DNA from: Salmonella enterica subsp. diarizonae
GTDB lineage: Bacteria > Pseudomonadota > Gammaproteobacteria > Enterobacterales > Enterobacteriaceae
Assembly: GCF_008692785.1 (NCBI RefSeq)
Contig: NZ_VXJV01000003.1
Coordinates: forward strand, 248,001-312,000
Reading direction: 5' to 3'
DNA length: 64,000 nucleotides
Part shown: positions 15,015-27,400 of the stretch, piece after piece
Numbering within the stretch: the first letter of the stretch is position 1
Layout of the letters: the number at the start of each line of letters is the position of its first letter
Position numbers and translations under genes: made by a program
The notes under the pieces: generated by a model
The model's input: the letters and a program-made list of their open reading frames with translations, nothing else
Database searches by the model: none
What the model was told of the DNA's origin: nothing

Positions 15015-16511
15015 TTAAATAATTTTCAGGGAAAGCCAGTACAGCACGCCGGAAAGAATAATCGCCGCCGGTAACGTAAATACCCAGGCCATCAGAATGC
15101 TGGTCACGGTTTTACGCTGCAACCCGCCGCCATCAACGACCATGGTTCCCGCCACTGAAGAGGAGAGTACGTGAGTGGTAGAAACTGGCATACCGGTGTA
15201 GCTGGCAAGACCGATAGAGACTGCCGCCGTCATCTGCGCCGACATCCCCTGCGCATACGTCATGCCTTTTTTACCAATTTTCTCGCCGATAGTGGTCGCC
15301 ACGCGACGCCAGCCTATCATCGTACCAATACCCAGCGCCAACGCCACCGCCATGATGATCCACACCGGCGCATACTCAATGGTACTTAACATATCGGTCT
15401 TCAGCTTTTTCAGCAGACGCTGGTCATCGCTGCTTACGCCAGGCAATTTCACGACTTTGTCGGTCGTGTCGGAGATGCACAGCATAATGCGACGCAACTG
15501 ACTACGCTGTTCAACGCTTAACTTGTCGTAGCTTTCCACGTTTGCCAGCATCCCTTTCGCACGGTTAAGCGCGTTAATGGTGTTAGCCGGATGGCAGTGG
15601 AATTCAGCCGGTTCAGTCGCGCCCGGTTCCGGAGACGGAATCAGTTGGTCAACGCCGGTGACGGCTTTCAGCAGGTCAGGACGCTGCTCAAAGTACGTTT
15701 CGACATTGTTGATAGCATCGCGCGTACGGGTGATTTCGTAGCTGGAGGCATTCATATTAACCACGAAACCCGCAGGCGCGACGCCAATCAGCACCAGCAT
15801 GACCAGGCCAATGCCTTTTTGACCATCGTTCGCGCCATGCGAAAACGCCACGCCGATAGCTGAGAGAATCAGCGCGATACGCGTCCAGAACGGCGGCTTT
15901 TTCTTGCCGTCTTTCTTTTCACGCTCGGCTGGCGTCAGGTGGATACGGGCGCGTTTCTTAGTGCCGCTCCAGTAGCGACGCAGCAAGAAAATCAGACCGC
16001 CAGCGAACACCAGACCGACAATAGGGGAGATGATGAGCGAGCCGAAAATATTGATAACTTTCGGGATGTTAAGCGCATCCACCACTGACGTGCCGGTCAT
16101 CATCGCATTGGTTAAACCGATGCCGATAATCGCGCCAATCAGCGTGTGGGAACTGGAAGCAGGCAACCCGAAATACCAGGTACCGAGGTTCCAGATAATC
16201 GCCGCCAGCAACATGGAAAAGACCATGGCGAGGCCGTGCGCGGAACCCATGTTGAGCAGGAGATCCGTTGGCAGCATATGCACAATGGCATACGCCACGC
16301 TGAGACCCCCCAGCAGAACGCCAAAAAAGTTAAACACCGCCGCCATGATAACCGCCAGCTGCGAACGCATCGCGCGGGTGTAAATCACGGTTGCGACTGC
16401 ATTGGCTGTATCATGGAAGCCGTTAATCGCTTCGTAGAACAGCACAAAAGCCAGAGCAAGCAATAATAAAAGCCCGGTATGTAAATCCAGGCCAGCAAAC
16501 AAATGTAGCAT
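15015..16511 (-). CDS. pitA: Low-affinity inorganic phosphate transporter PitA
   Basis: 498 residues (E. coli PitA 499). Inner-membrane metal-phosphate:H+ symporter with the duplicated PiT signatures [18 protein letters not shown] near the N-terminus and [14 protein letters not shown] in the middle. Hydrophobic helices lie at both ends and a large cytosolic loop in the centre. Divergent from yhiN. Confidence 0.96.
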   Translation of the reverse strand: MLHLFAGLDLHTGLLLLLALAFVLFYEAINGFHDTANAVATVIYTRAMRSQLAVIMAAVFNFFGVLLGGLSVAYAIVHMLPTDLLLNMGSAHGLAMVFSMLLAAIIWNLGTWYFGLPASSSHTLIGAIIGIGLTNAMMTGTSVVDALNIPKVINIFGSLIISPIVGLVFAGGLIFLLRRYWSGTKKRARIHLTPAEREKKDGKKKPPFWTRIALILSAIGVAFSHGANDGQKGIGLVMLVLIGVAPAGFVVNMNASSYEITRTRDAINNVETYFEQRPDLLKAVTGVDQLIPSPEPGATEPAEFHCHPANTINALNRAKGMLANVESYDKLSVEQRSQLRRIMLCISDTTDKVVKLPGVSSDDQRLLKKLKTDMLSTIEYAPVWIIMAVALALGIGTMIGWRRVATTIGEKIGKKGMTYAQGMSAQMTAAVSIGLASYTGMPVSTTHVLSSSVAGTMVVDGGGLQRKTVTSILMAWVFTLPAAIILSGVLYWLSLKII

Positions 16512-16741
16512 AGGACGTTACGCCATCTTGAGGACATGAACGCGGCGCATTATCAGTGACTTTGGCGGCGCGGGCAAAGTGAAATATAGACTTTTTTTGA
16601 TGTGCTTCGTGCTTTGTTTTATGCCACTAAAGAATTATCTTATATATTTCAGACAAATACCATTTTCAGGCGCTTTTCGCGCTGGTGCGACCACTGAGGA
16701 AACTTTACAATTCCCGCCCGAATTTGAGAGAGGAAAGTCAC

Positions 16742-17935
16742 GTGGAAAGGTTTGATGCCGTTATTATAGGCGCTGGCGCAGCGGGCATGTTTTGCGCAGC
16801 GCAGGCAGGACAGGCGGGTAGCCGCGTGCTGCTCATCGATAATGGCAAGAAGCCAGGACGTAAAATCCTCATGTCCGGCGGTGGGCGCTGCAACTTTACT
16901 AATCTTTATGTTGAGCCTGCTGCATATTTGAGCCAGAACCCCCATTTTTGCAAATCAGCGTTAGCCCGTTATACACAGTGGGACTTTATCGATCTGGTCG
17001 GCAGATACGGGATAGCCTGGCATGAGAAAACGCTGGGACAGCTTTTTTGCGATGATTCCGCTCAACGCATTGTCGATATGCTGGTTGCCGAGTGCGACAA
17101 AGGTGGCGTAACGCTGCGCCTGCGTAGCGAGGTATTGAGTGTCGCACGTGATGAGTCGGGTTTCGTGCTGGCGTTGAACGGCGAGACGGTCGTTACGCAA
17201 AAGCTGGTGATCGCCAGCGGCGGCCTGTCGATGCCGGGCCTTGGCGCATCGCCGTTTGGCTATAAAATCGCCGAACAGTTTGGTCTCAAGGTGTTGCCTA
17301 CTCGCGCCGGGCTGGTGCCCTTTACGCTACATAAGCCGCTGTTAGAACAGCTCCAGACGCTGTCTGGCGTATCTGTTCCCTGCGTGATTACCGCCCGCAA
17401 TGGCACGGTATTTCGGGAAAACCTGCTTTTTACCCATCGTGGGCTGTCCGGACCCGCCGTTTTACAGATTTCGAGCTACTGGCAACCGGGCGAATTGGTG
17501 AGCATTAATTTATTGCCGGACCTCTCGCTGGATGACGTTCTCAATGAACAGCGTAACGCGCACCCGAACCAGAGTCTGAAGAACACGCTGGCGATGCATC
17601 TGCCGAAACGGTTGGTAGAGTGTTTACAACAGTTGGGGCAGATCCCGGATGTATCGCTCAGGCAGTTGAACGTCCGTGACCAGCAGGCGCTGGTTGACAT
17701 GCTTACTGCCTGGCAAGTGCAGCCCAATGGCACCGAAGGCTATCGGACAGCGGAAGTGACGCTGGGCGGCGTGGATACAAACGAACTGTCATCGCGGACC
17801 ATGGAAGCGCGCCGCGTGCCGGGTCTCTATTTTATCGGCGAAGTGATGGACGTCACCGGCTGGTTGGGCGGCTATAACTTCCAGTGGGCCTGGTCGAGCG
17901 CCTGGGCCTGCGCGCAGGATTTGGCAGCAAAATGA
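16742..17935 (+). CDS. yhiN: HI0933-family flavoprotein YhiN
   Basis: 397 residues from GTG 16742, chosen because GAGAGG AAAG precedes it and the protein then begins MERFDAVIIGAGAAGMFCA like E. coli YhiN. FAD-binding Rossmann loop GAGAAGM at residues 10-16, KPGRKILMSGGGRCNFTN signature, and a C-terminal GLYFIGEVMDVTGWLGGYN FAD motif. HI0933-like putative oxidoreductase of unknown physiological role; predicted cytosolic. Confidence 0.93.
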   Translation: MERFDAVIIGAGAAGMFCAAQAGQAGSRVLLIDNGKKPGRKILMSGGGRCNFTNLYVEPAAYLSQNPHFCKSALARYTQWDFIDLVGRYGIAWHEKTLGQLFCDDSAQRIVDMLVAECDKGGVTLRLRSEVLSVARDESGFVLALNGETVVTQKLVIASGGLSMPGLGASPFGYKIAEQFGLKVLPTRAGLVPFTLHKPLLEQLQTLSGVSVPCVITARNGTVFRENLLFTHRGLSGPAVLQISSYWQPGELVSINLLPDLSLDDVLNEQRNAHPNQSLKNTLAMHLPKRLVECLQQLGQIPDVSLRQLNVRDQQALVDMLTAWQVQPNGTEGYRTAEVTLGGVDTNELSSRTMEARRVPGLYFIGEVMDVTGWLGGYNFQWAWSSAWACAQDLAAK

Positions 17936-18243
17936 TAAGTACCATTACAAACAATAAGCGAATAGACATCCCGGACAGAGGTGTTAGTATCGATTTATAG
18001 CAGTTATGAGTATGCGTGTTTCATTTACGGCCAGGAACGCTGATGATGACAACATTACTCCCTCTTTTTCGGGTACCTACATCATTCACTCCCTTTGACG
18101 GCGAGCGCTTCATCGGCGACTATTCGTCGTCTGGCCCCTTTTTCTTTTTCATTCATATCCCGGATGAAAACCTCCGCTGAACGCGCGTCTGGCGGACTTT
18201 GTGACACGCATTGTTGGACAACAGGGATTACGGCGGGTCGATT
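17936..18243. other. yhiN-yhiI gap with a 45-codon ORF
   Basis: 308 bp. A 45-residue ORF (ATG 18043 to TGA 18180, MMTTLLPLFRVPTSFTPFDG...) is preceded by AGGA. In another frame, the stretch before yhiI reads [20 protein letters not shown], which looks protein-like but has no start. Together they could be debris of a decayed gene; I recognise neither. The yhiI promoter must lie here. Confidence 0.3.
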
Positions 18244-19311
18244 ATGGACAAAATGAAGCGCCATCTGGTGTGGTGGATTGCAGGCATCCTGGTGGTTATT
18301 GCCGGCGTCGTAGGGTGGATGCTACGTCCTGCGGGCGTGCCGGAAGGGTTTGCCGCCAGCAACGGCAGAATAGAAGCGACGGAAGTCGATATCGCCACCA
18401 AAATCGCTGGTCGTATTGAGACGATACGGGTGAATGAAGGGCAGTTCGTTCGTCAGGGCGAGGTACTGGCGAAAATGGACACTCGCGTATTGCAGGAGCA
18501 GCGGCTGGAGGCGATAGCGCAGATTAAAGAGGCCGAGAGCGCGGTTGCCGCCGCCCGCGCCTTGCTGGAGCAACGCCAGAGTGAAATGCGCGCCGCGCAG
18601 GCGGTCGTCAAACAGCGGGAAGCTGAGCTGGATTCTGTCTCTAAACGTCACGTGCGTTCCCGTTCGCTGTCGCAGCGTGGCGCGGTATCTGTACAACAGT
18701 TAGATGACGATCGCGCGGCGGCGGAAAGCGCGCGCGCCGCCCTGGAGTCCGCCAAAGCGCAGGTATCGGCGGCAAAAGCGGCGATTGAGGCGGCGCACAC
18801 CAATATTATCCAGGCGCAAACACGCGTGGAGGCGGCGCAGGCGACCGAGCGGCGTATTGTCGCCGACATTGACGACAGCGAATTAAAAGCGCCGCGCGAC
18901 GGGCGCGTGCAGTACCGCGTTGCTGAGCCGGGCGAAGTGTTATCGGCTGGCGGCCGGGTGTTGAACATGGTCGATCTCAGCGATGTTTATATGACATTTT
19001 TCCTGCCGACCGAACAGGCGGGGTTGTTGAAGATCGGCGGCGAAGCGCGTCTGGTGCTTGATGCCGCGCCCGATCTCCGTATACCGGCAACGATCAGTTT
19101 TGTCGCCAGCGTGGCGCAGTTCACCCCCAAAACTGTGGAAACCCACGATGAACGGTTGAAGCTGATGTTCCGGGTGAAGGCGCGTATTCCGCCAGAGCTG
19201 TTGCGACAGCATCTGGAATATGTCAAAACCGGTTTGCCGGGAATGGCCTGGGTCCGTCTGGACGAGCGCGTGCCCTGGCCTGACTCTCTAAGCGTGAGGT
19301 TGTCGCAATGA
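18244..19311 (+). CDS. yhiI: HlyD-family membrane fusion protein YhiI
   Basis: 355 residues from ATG 18244 ([11 protein letters not shown]), equal to E. coli YhiI. One N-terminal membrane anchor ([18 protein letters not shown]), then a biotinyl-lipoyl-like domain, a long Ala/Glu/Gln-rich coiled-coil hairpin (about residues 85-205), and a beta-barrel region. Periplasmic adaptor expected to partner the RbbA/YhhJ ABC proteins encoded next. The stop overlaps the rbbA start by 4 bp. Confidence 0.93.
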   Translation: MDKMKRHLVWWIAGILVVIAGVVGWMLRPAGVPEGFAASNGRIEATEVDIATKIAGRIETIRVNEGQFVRQGEVLAKMDTRVLQEQRLEAIAQIKEAESAVAAARALLEQRQSEMRAAQAVVKQREAELDSVSKRHVRSRSLSQRGAVSVQQLDDDRAAAESARAALESAKAQVSAAKAAIEAAHTNIIQAQTRVEAAQATERRIVADIDDSELKAPRDGRVQYRVAEPGEVLSAGGRVLNMVDLSDVYMTFFLPTEQAGLLKIGGEARLVLDAAPDLRIPATISFVASVAQFTPKTVETHDERLKLMFRVKARIPPELLRQHLEYVKTGLPGMAWVRLDERVPWPDSLSVRLSQ

Positions 19312-22049
19312 CGTCGCTGACGCTGGTGCCTGTTCCTCCCGTGGCGCAGCTTGAGGGGGTGAGCCAGCATTACGGAAAAACGGTCGCGCTGAACAATATC
19401 ACGCTGGACATTCCCGCCCGTCGTATGGTCGGGCTGATTGGTCCGGACGGGGTGGGTAAGTCGAGTCTACTGTCGCTGATTTCTGGCGCGCGGGTGATTG
19501 AACAAGGGAACGTTATCGTCCTGGGCGGTGATATGCGCAATGCGAAACATCGCCGCGACGTCTGTCCGCGCATCGCCTGGATGCCGCAGGGACTGGGGAA
19601 AAACCTTTATCACACGCTATCGGTCTATGAGAACGTCGATTTTTTCGCTCGTCTCTTTGGCCATGACAAAGCTGAACGCGAAGCGCGTATTACCGAGCTG
19701 CTGAACAGTACCGGCCTGGCGCCGTTTCGTGACCGGCCTGCCGGGAAGCTGTCCGGTGGGATGAAACAAAAGCTGGGGCTGTGCTGTGCGCTGATTCATG
19801 ACCCGGAATTACTGATTCTTGATGAGCCTACCACCGGCGTGGACCCGCTTTCCCGCGCCCAGTTCTGGGACTTAATCGACAGTATCCGCCAACGGCAGAC
19901 CAATATGAGCGTGTTGGTCGCAACGGCCTATATGGAAGAGGCGGAGCGTTTTGACTGGCTGGTGGCGATGAATGCGGGCGAGATACTGGCAACCGGCAGC
20001 GCGCAGCAACTGCGGGAAAAAACCCATAGCGCGACGCTGGAACAGGCGTTTATCGCCCTGTTGCCAGAAGCGCAGCGCCAGGCGCATAAGCCGGTGGTAA
20101 TCCCGCCTTACCGCGCTGAGCAACAAGAGATTGCGATTGAAGCGCGGGATCTGACCATGCGTTTCGGTCATTTCGTCGCGGTTGACCATGTTAATTTCCG
20201 CATTCCGCGCGGCGAGATTTTTGGCTTCCTCGGTTCGAACGGTTGCGGCAAATCGACCACCATGAAAATGCTGACTGGTCTGCTTCCCGCCAGCGAAGGC
20301 CAGGCCTGGCTATTTGGTCAGCCGGTGGACCCGAATGACATCGACACCCGTCGCCGGGTCGGATATATGTCGCAGGCTTTTTCGCTCTATAACGAACTCA
20401 CCGTGCGGCAGAATCTGGAACTTCATGCCCGCCTGTTTCATATTCCGCCAGCGGAGATCCCGGCGCGTGTCGCGCAGATGAGCGAACGCTTTATGCTAAC
20501 GGAGGTGGAAGATACGCTCCCCGCGTCGTTGCCGCTCGGTATCCGCCAGCGTTTATCGCTGGCGGTAGCGGTGATCCATCGCCCGGAAATGCTGATTCTT
20601 GATGAGCCAACGTCCGGCGTTGATCCGGTCGCCAGGGATATGTTCTGGCAGCTTATGGTCGATCTTTCGCGTCAGGATAAGGTGACGATTTTTATCTCGA
20701 CCCATTTTATGAACGAAGCGGAGCGCTGCGACCGGATGTCGTTAATGCACGCCGGTAAAGTGCTCGCCAGCGGGACGCCGCAAGAACTGGTGCAACAGCG
20801 AGGCGCGGCCAATCTGGAAGCGGCGTTTATTTCCTGGCTACAGGAAGCCGCGGGAGCGACACCTGAAACCACAATACCGCCATCCCAGATGCCCGCCGCG
20901 TCAGATAAACCGTCGCGGCAGGGATTGAGCTTCCGGCGTTTGTTCAGCTACAGTCGCCGCGAAGCGCTGGAGCTACGCCGTGATCCGGTACGCTCGACGC
21001 TGGCGCTGCTGGGAACGGTAATTCTGATGCTGATTATGGGCTATGGCATCAGTATGGACGTGGAAAACCTGCGTTTTGCCGTACTCGATCGCGATCAAAC
21101 CGTCAGTAGCCAGGCGTGGTCGCTCAATCTGGCAGGGTCCCGCTACTTTATCGAACAGCCGCCGCTCGCCAGCTATGACGAGCTTGACCGGCGGATGCGT
21201 GCGGGAGAGCTGGCGGTAGCCATTGAGATCCCGCCTAATTTTGGCCGCGATATTGCTCGCGGTACGCCAGCGCAGATTGGCGTCTGGGTGGATGGCGCCA
21301 TGCCCAGCCGCGCCGAGACGGTGAAGGGGTACGTTCAGGCGATGCACCAAAGCTGGCTGCAGGAAGCGGCTAGCCGTCAGCCGAACCCGGTTAAACAGGC
21401 CGGGCTGCTCAACATTGAAACGCGCTATCGCTATAATCCGGATGTGAAAAGCCTGCCCGCTATCGTTCCGGCGGTCATTCCGCTGCTGCTCATGATGATC
21501 CCGTCAATGCTTAGCGCCCTGAGCGTGGTGCGGGAGAAAGAGCTGGGGTCGATGATTAATCTGTACGTAACGCCGACGACGCGCAGCGAATTTTTGCTGG
21601 GTAAACAACTGCCGTATATCGCGCTGGGTATGCTGAACTTCTTGTTACTGTGCGCGCTGTCGGTCTTTGTATTCGGCGTGCCGCTGAAAGGCAGCTTTCT
21701 CACGCTTACCCTGGCGGCGCTGCTTTACGTCATCATCGCCACCGGTCTGGGGCTGCTGATCTCCACTTTTATGAAGAGCCAAATTGCCGCTATTTTTGGG
21801 ACGTCGATTATTACCCTCATTCCGGCAACACAATTTTCCGGCATGATCGATCCGGTAGCCTCGCTGGAGGGGCCGGGAAGATGGATCGGCGAGATCTACC
21901 CGACCAGCCATTTTCTGACGATCGCGCGTGGGACGTTTTCCAAAGCACTGGATCTGTCCGATCTTTGGCCCTTATTTATGCCGCTACTGATTGCTGTCCC
22001 GGTGGTAATGGGTCTGAGCATTCTGCTGCTGAAAAAACAGGAGGGGTAA
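19308..22049 (+). CDS. rbbA: Ribosome-associated ATPase / ABC transporter fusion RbbA
   Basis: 913 residues (E. coli 911). Two ABC nucleotide-binding domains: Walker [10 protein letters not shown] and signature LSGGMKQK in the first (about residues 10-245), then GSNGCGKST with Walker [11 protein letters not shown] in the second (about 275-510). A C-terminal ABC-2 membrane domain with several helices follows (about 545-910). E. coli RbbA binds ribosomes and has been linked to tRNA release at the E site, yet the architecture is that of an exporter with YhiI and YhhJ. One base overlaps yhhJ (TAATG). Confidence 0.95.
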   Translation: MTSLTLVPVPPVAQLEGVSQHYGKTVALNNITLDIPARRMVGLIGPDGVGKSSLLSLISGARVIEQGNVIVLGGDMRNAKHRRDVCPRIAWMPQGLGKNLYHTLSVYENVDFFARLFGHDKAEREARITELLNSTGLAPFRDRPAGKLSGGMKQKLGLCCALIHDPELLILDEPTTGVDPLSRAQFWDLIDSIRQRQTNMSVLVATAYMEEAERFDWLVAMNAGEILATGSAQQLREKTHSATLEQAFIALLPEAQRQAHKPVVIPPYRAEQQEIAIEARDLTMRFGHFVAVDHVNFRIPRGEIFGFLGSNGCGKSTTMKMLTGLLPASEGQAWLFGQPVDPNDIDTRRRVGYMSQAFSLYNELTVRQNLELHARLFHIPPAEIPARVAQMSERFMLTEVEDTLPASLPLGIRQRLSLAVAVIHRPEMLILDEPTSGVDPVARDMFWQLMVDLSRQDKVTIFISTHFMNEAERCDRMSLMHAGKVLASGTPQELVQQRGAANLEAAFISWLQEAAGATPETTIPPSQMPAASDKPSRQGLSFRRLFSYSRREALELRRDPVRSTLALLGTVILMLIMGYGISMDVENLRFAVLDRDQTVSSQAWSLNLAGSRYFIEQPPLASYDELDRRMRAGELAVAIEIPPNFGRDIARGTPAQIGVWVDGAMPSRAETVKGYVQAMHQSWLQEAASRQPNPVKQAGLLNIETRYRYNPDVKSLPAIVPAVIPLLLMMIPSMLSALSVVREKELGSMINLYVTPTTRSEFLLGKQLPYIALGMLNFLLLCALSVFVFGVPLKGSFLTLTLAALLYVIIATGLGLLISTFMKSQIAAIFGTSIITLIPATQFSGMIDPVASLEGPGRWIGEIYPTSHFLTIARGTFSKALDLSDLWPLFMPLLIAVPVVMGLSILLLKKQEG

Positions 22050-23173
22050 TGCGCGGATTACGTAATATTTATAACCTCGGCGTCAAAGAACTGCGCAGTC
22101 TGCTGGGCGACAAAGCGATGCTGGCGCTGATCGTCTTCGCCTTTACGATTTCGGTTTACTCCTCCGCTACCGTCCTGCCCGGTTCGTTGCATCTTGCCCC
22201 TATCGCCATCGCCGATATGGATCAGTCGCAGTTGTCGAACCGTATTGTGAATAGTTTTTACCGCCCGTGGTTTCTGCCGCCGGAGATGATTACGGCAACG
22301 GAAATGGATGCCGGACTGGATGCCGGACGCTATACCTTCGCGGTTAATATTCCGCCGAATTTCCAGCGTGATGTGCTGGCCGGACGTCAGCCTGATATTC
22401 AGGTTAACGTCGATGCGACGCGCATGAGCCAGGCGTTTACCGGCAACAGTTATATCCAGAATATTATTAGCGGCGAGGTCAACAGCTTTGTGGCGCGCTA
22501 TCGGGATAATAGCGTCCAGCCTGTGTCGCTGGAGATTCGGATGCGCTTTAACCCGAATCTGGACCCGGCGTGGTTTGGCGGCGTGATGGCGATTATCAAC
22601 AACATTACCATGCTGGCGATAGTGCTGACCGGATCGGCGCTGATCCGCGAGCGAGAACACGGCACGGTTGAGCATCTGTTGGTGATGCCGGTTACGCCCT
22701 TTGAGATCATGATGGCGAAGGTATGGTCAATGGGGTTGGTCGTGCTGGTGGTTTCCGGTTTGTCTTTGATGCTGATGGTGAAAGGCGTACTTGGCGTACC
22801 GATTGAAGGATCGATCCCATTGTTTATGTTGGGCGTGGCGCTGAGCCTGTTCGCCACCACTTCAATAGGGATTTTTATGGGCACTGTCGCCCGTTCGATG
22901 CCGCAACTAGGGTTATTAATGATTCTGGTGCTGTTGCCGCTACAAATGCTTTCCGGCGGCTCCACGCCGCGCGAAAGTATGCCGCAGGCGGTGCAGGATA
23001 TTATGCTGACCATGCCAACGACACATTTTGTCAGCCTTGCCCAGGCCATTCTTTATCGCGGCGCAGGTTTGAGTATCGTCTGGCCGCAGTTCCTGACCCT
23101 GCTGGCGATAGGCGGCGTGTTCTTCCTGATAGCGCTATTACGCTTCAGAAAAACGATTGGCACGATGGCATAA
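22049..23173 (+). CDS. yhhJ: ABC-2 type membrane protein YhhJ
   Basis: 374 residues from ATG 22049, directly at the rbbA stop. ABC-2 permease fold: one N-terminal helix, a large periplasmic loop (about residues 45-165) and five C-terminal helices, with the conserved REREHGTVEHLLVMPVTPFEI coupling region. Third gene of the yhiI-rbbA-yhhJ operon, forming the membrane part of a likely tripartite exporter. Substrate unknown. Confidence 0.93.
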   Translation: MRGLRNIYNLGVKELRSLLGDKAMLALIVFAFTISVYSSATVLPGSLHLAPIAIADMDQSQLSNRIVNSFYRPWFLPPEMITATEMDAGLDAGRYTFAVNIPPNFQRDVLAGRQPDIQVNVDATRMSQAFTGNSYIQNIISGEVNSFVARYRDNSVQPVSLEIRMRFNPNLDPAWFGGVMAIINNITMLAIVLTGSALIREREHGTVEHLLVMPVTPFEIMMAKVWSMGLVVLVVSGLSLMLMVKGVLGVPIEGSIPLFMLGVALSLFATTSIGIFMGTVARSMPQLGLLMILVLLPLQMLSGGSTPRESMPQAVQDIMLTMPTTHFVSLAQAILYRGAGLSIVWPQFLTLLAIGGVFFLIALLRFRKTIGTMA

Positions 23174-23178
23174 CTCTC

Positions 23179-23243
23179 TTATCCGGCCTACAGACGTGCG
23201 GACGTAGGCCGGGCAAGCGAAGCGCTCCCGGCAAGGCGCTGAG
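23179..23243. repeat. BIME/REP cluster
   Basis: Two REP-like palindromes in tandem (TATCCGGCCTACAGACG ... CGTAGGCCGGGCAAGCG and GCGCTCCCGGCAAGGCGC) between the convergent yhhJ and nikR genes. Likely transcript-end stabiliser or terminator. Confidence 0.7.
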
Positions 23244-23246
23244 GCG

Positions 23247-24318
<1,072 letters not shown>

Positions 24319-24369
24319 ATCAGGACCAACGTTGCATATAAAGAGGAGGTGATTGTAGCATCTGTCGCC

Positions 24370-25419
24370 TCATCCCGGTAAACGGCTTTTCGGTCGGCCT
24401 GGCCCCAGTAAGATTGCCAGTTTGCTGCCGCCTTTAGTGGTTTCCATCCAGATTTTGCAAACGCTGGTCAAGGGAACGGACAATAGCATCCCTACCGGGC
24501 CTAATAGCCATCCCCAGACCAGTAACGAGAGAAATACCACCAGCGTGGACATTCCCAGACGATGACCCATCATGCGTGGCTCCATAATGTTGCCAATCAC
24601 CATATGGACCACCAAAAAGAGCGCGCCGACCAGTACGCATTCGTAAAAGCCGTTAAATAACAGCGCCTGAATCATGGGCGGAACGGCGGAAATCACCGAG
24701 CCGATATTAGGAACGTAATTAAGCAAAAAGGCCAGTACGCCCCACATTAGCGCAAACTGAATATCCATTAACGCCAGCCCCAGCCAGATAATCGCGCCCG
24801 TCCACAGACTGAGCAGCGTTTTCAGCGCCAGATAATGCGAGACGCCTTTCAGGGCGCGGTGCAGGCCGGCAATATGGATTTGTGGATTGTTAAGCGCAAA
24901 ACGTAATTTATAAGGCACATGGCGTACCTCAAACAGCATAAAAACCACGGTCATCACCAGCAGCACAATGCTTGCCATCGCGCCCGATACACCGGTCATT
25001 AATGTCGTGGTGAAGAGCATAATTTTATCGGAATCCATCCCGCGGAGCATACGTTCCGGCGACATATGTAAATTCAGAAAGGGCATTAACTCCTGAAGGT
25101 GTAAGACTTTACGCGTCAGTTCCTTACTGTATTTAGGCAGCATGGCGATAAATTCATTAAGCGATGCGGCAAGCACGCCCACCAGCGCGGTAAGCACAAT
25201 CAGCATGACGACCACCACGATAGTAATCGCCAGCGGTCGCTTCACGCCCCGGCGAATAAACCAGGTCACTAAAGGATTAAGAACGATGGCGAAAAAGAGC
25301 GCCAGCAAGAGTTGTACAATAATATCCGCCGCGGCATGAATCCCGGCGAGAATGACGACCAGGGAGGCCAGTTTCAGCAGAATATGCATACCCGTTTTGT
25401 CGGGCTGAGCGGTTACCAT
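24370..25419 (-). CDS. yhhT: AI-2E family transporter YhhT
   Basis: 349 residues, equal to E. coli YhhT. UPF0118/AI-2E (TqsA-related) inner-membrane protein with about seven or eight helices and a conserved LNYVPNIGSVISAVPP segment near residue 230. Substrate not established. Divergent from yhhS. Confidence 0.92.
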   Translation of the reverse strand: MVTAQPDKTGMHILLKLASLVVILAGIHAAADIIVQLLLALFFAIVLNPLVTWFIRRGVKRPLAITIVVVVMLIVLTALVGVLAASLNEFIAMLPKYSKELTRKVLHLQELMPFLNLHMSPERMLRGMDSDKIMLFTTTLMTGVSGAMASIVLLVMTVVFMLFEVRHVPYKLRFALNNPQIHIAGLHRALKGVSHYLALKTLLSLWTGAIIWLGLALMDIQFALMWGVLAFLLNYVPNIGSVISAVPPMIQALLFNGFYECVLVGALFLVVHMVIGNIMEPRMMGHRLGMSTLVVFLSLLVWGWLLGPVGMLLSVPLTSVCKIWMETTKGGSKLAILLGPGRPKSRLPG

Positions 25420-25549
25420 GAAGTTTTCCTTGTTGTGTTTTTTCTAAGTGTAGCGGCTGACCTGATACCGATAATCTGAATCTCACTACTGATTTTCACC
25501 GCGCGCCATGATAGAAATGAAAACATGATGTAAAAATGCGGTGATACTC

Positions 25550-26767
25550 ATGCCCGAACCCGTCGCTGAACCGGCGCTAAATGGATTGCGCCTCAATCTG
25601 CGTATCGTCTCCATTGTGATGTTTAACTTTGCCAGCTACCTGACTATCGGCCTGCCACTCGCCGTCTTGCCCGGCTATGTGCATGATGCGATGGGATTCA
25701 GCGCGTTCTGGGCGGGGCTTATTATCAGCCTGCAATACTTCGCCACTCTGTTAAGCCGTCCCCATGCCGGGCGGTATGCGGATGTATTAGGGCCGAAAAA
25801 AATCGTTGTCTTTGGCTTGTTCGGTTGTTTTTTAAGCGGACTCGGCTACCTGCTGGCGGATATCGCCGACAACTGGCCCATGATCAGTTTGTTGCTACTG
25901 GGGCTTGGTCGCGTGATTTTGGGGATTGGACAAAGTTTTGCCGGCACCGGTTCGACACTGTGGGGCGTCGGCGTCGTTGGGTCGTTGCATATTGGTCGGG
26001 TCATCTCCTGGAACGGTATCGTCACCTACGGCGCAATGGCGATGGGCGCGCCGCTGGGCGTGCTGTGTTATGCCTGGGGCGGGTTACAGGGACTGGCGCT
26101 AACGGTGATGGGCGTAGCGCTGTTGGCGGTACTGTTAGCGCTTCCACGTCCGTCGGTGAAGGCGAACAAAGGCAAACCGCTGCCGTTTCGCGCGGTGCTG
26201 GGGCGTGTCTGGCTGTATGGTATGGCGTTGTCCCTGGCATCGGCAGGGTTTGGCGTTATCGCGACGTTTATTACCTTATTTTATGATGCTAAAGACTGGG
26301 ATGGCGCCGCCTTTGCGCTCACGTTATTTAGCATCGCGTTTGTCGGTACGCGTTTGCTGTTCCCTAACGGCATCAATCGCTTGGGCGGGTTGAATGTTGC
26401 GATGATCTGCTTTGGCGTGGAGATTATTGGTCTGTTACTGGTTGGGACGGCAGCCATGCCGTGGATGGCGAAAATCGGCGTTTTGCTCACCGGTATGGGG
26501 TTTTCTCTGGTCTTTCCGGCGCTGGGCGTGGTGGCCGTCAAAGCGGTGCCGCCGCAGAACCAGGGCGCGGCGCTGGCGACTTACACCGTATTTATGGATC
26601 TATCTTTGGGGATTACCGGGCCGCTGGCGGGGCTGGTGATGACCTGGGCGGGCGTGCCGGTGATCTATCTGGTGGCGGCCGGGCTGGTAGCGATGGCGCT
26701 ATTGCTTACCTGGCGCTTAAAAAAACGGCCTCCGTCTGCACTGCCGGAGGCCGCATCATCGTCGTAA
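25550..26767 (+). CDS. yhhS: MFS transporter YhhS
   Basis: 405 residues from ATG 25550 (MPEPVAEPAL), chosen by match to E. coli YhhS; an in-frame ATG nine bases upstream is less likely. Major facilitator protein with 12 predicted helices and the loop signature GRYADVLGPKK after helix 2. Putative efflux pump, substrate unproven. Its last codons contain the terminator hairpin of the convergent dcrB gene. Confidence 0.92.
   Translation: MPEPVAEPALNGLRLNLRIVSIVMFNFASYLTIGLPLAVLPGYVHDAMGFSAFWAGLIISLQYFATLLSRPHAGRYADVLGPKKIVVFGLFGCFLSGLGYLLADIADNWPMISLLLLGLGRVILGIGQSFAGTGSTLWGVGVVGSLHIGRVISWNGIVTYGAMAMGAPLGVLCYAWGGLQGLALTVMGVALLAVLLALPRPSVKANKGKPLPFRAVLGRVWLYGMALSLASAGFGVIATFITLFYDAKDWDGAAFALTLFSIAFVGTRLLFPNGINRLGGLNVAMICFGVEIIGLLLVGTAAMPWMAKIGVLLTGMGFSLVFPALGVVAVKAVPPQNQGAALATYTVFMDLSLGITGPLAGLVMTWAGVPVIYLVAAGLVAMALLLTWRLKKRPPSALPEAASSS
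26719..26753 (-). terminator. dcrB terminator inside yhhS coding end
   Basis: Perfect 9-bp stem CGGCCTCCG (26726-26734) with CGGAGGCCG (26745-26753). The A-run at about 26719-26725 gives a U-run for the minus transcript. It lies 18 bp past the dcrB stop and inside the yhhS reading frame. Confidence 0.8.
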
Positions 26768-26770
26768 AGG

Positions 26771-27328
26771 TTACTGAATAACCAACGTATTGATGATGTT
26801 TTCAGCCGTGGTTTGCGCTTTTTGCTGATTGTCCGCAGGCAGTGTGACCTGAATCGTCAGCAATTGGTTATCCACTTTGCCCAGCACGATGGAAGAATAC
26901 GCCGTCTGTCCCTTCGCGGAGATAATACTGTCCAGTTGTTGCAACGTATGGCCTTTGAGCTCAATAGACTTATTGGTGACTACCTGAAGCTGAGGGTCGC
27001 GGCTACGCTGTTGCTCGAGCAGGCGGTTCGCCAGCACCGACAGCGGTTCATCGGTATTATCGCCGACGATGACAATCACCGCTTTCTGGCCCGTTGGGTC
27101 AGAATAAACGTGCATATTATTGGCCTGGGTGCCCAGCTTACCGCTCTGATCGGTCATATCCGCCGGCAGTGAGAAACTGAGTTTGCCATCCATCAGGCTG
27201 ACGGGCTGCCCGGAGGCCTGACTTTCTGCGGCGGCACCTTCTGCCGGTGCTTTTGTATCGTTGTTATCACAGGCCGCAAGCCCCATAACCAGCAGGCCAA
27301 TACCGGCATATTTAACCAAATTGCGCAT
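26771..27328 (-). CDS. dcrB: Lipoprotein DcrB
   Basis: 185 residues, starting [20 protein letters not shown]; a lipoprotein signal with lipobox LAAC and lipidated Cys20. Envelope lipoprotein of the DcrB/DUF1795 family; in E. coli it is needed for phage C1/C6 adsorption and affects lipoprotein maturation. Convergent with yhhS. Confidence 0.93.
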   Translation of the reverse strand: MRNLVKYAGIGLLVMGLAACDNNDTKAPAEGAAAESQASGQPVSLMDGKLSFSLPADMTDQSGKLGTQANNMHVYSDPTGQKAVIVIVGDNTDEPLSVLANRLLEQQRSRDPQLQVVTNKSIELKGHTLQQLDSIISAKGQTAYSSIVLGKVDNQLLTIQVTLPADNQQKAQTTAENIINTLVIQ

Positions 27329-27400
27329 TGACTTCTTCCTTTCGATAAACAGCCATAACGGCTCATTCGCTCATCTTATCACAACTCAGAAAACGAACCT

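Noticed and set aside
22498-23049. 183-codon minus-strand frame inside yhhJ
   Set aside because: Mirror of conserved membrane-protein codons; no ribosome site or known domain.
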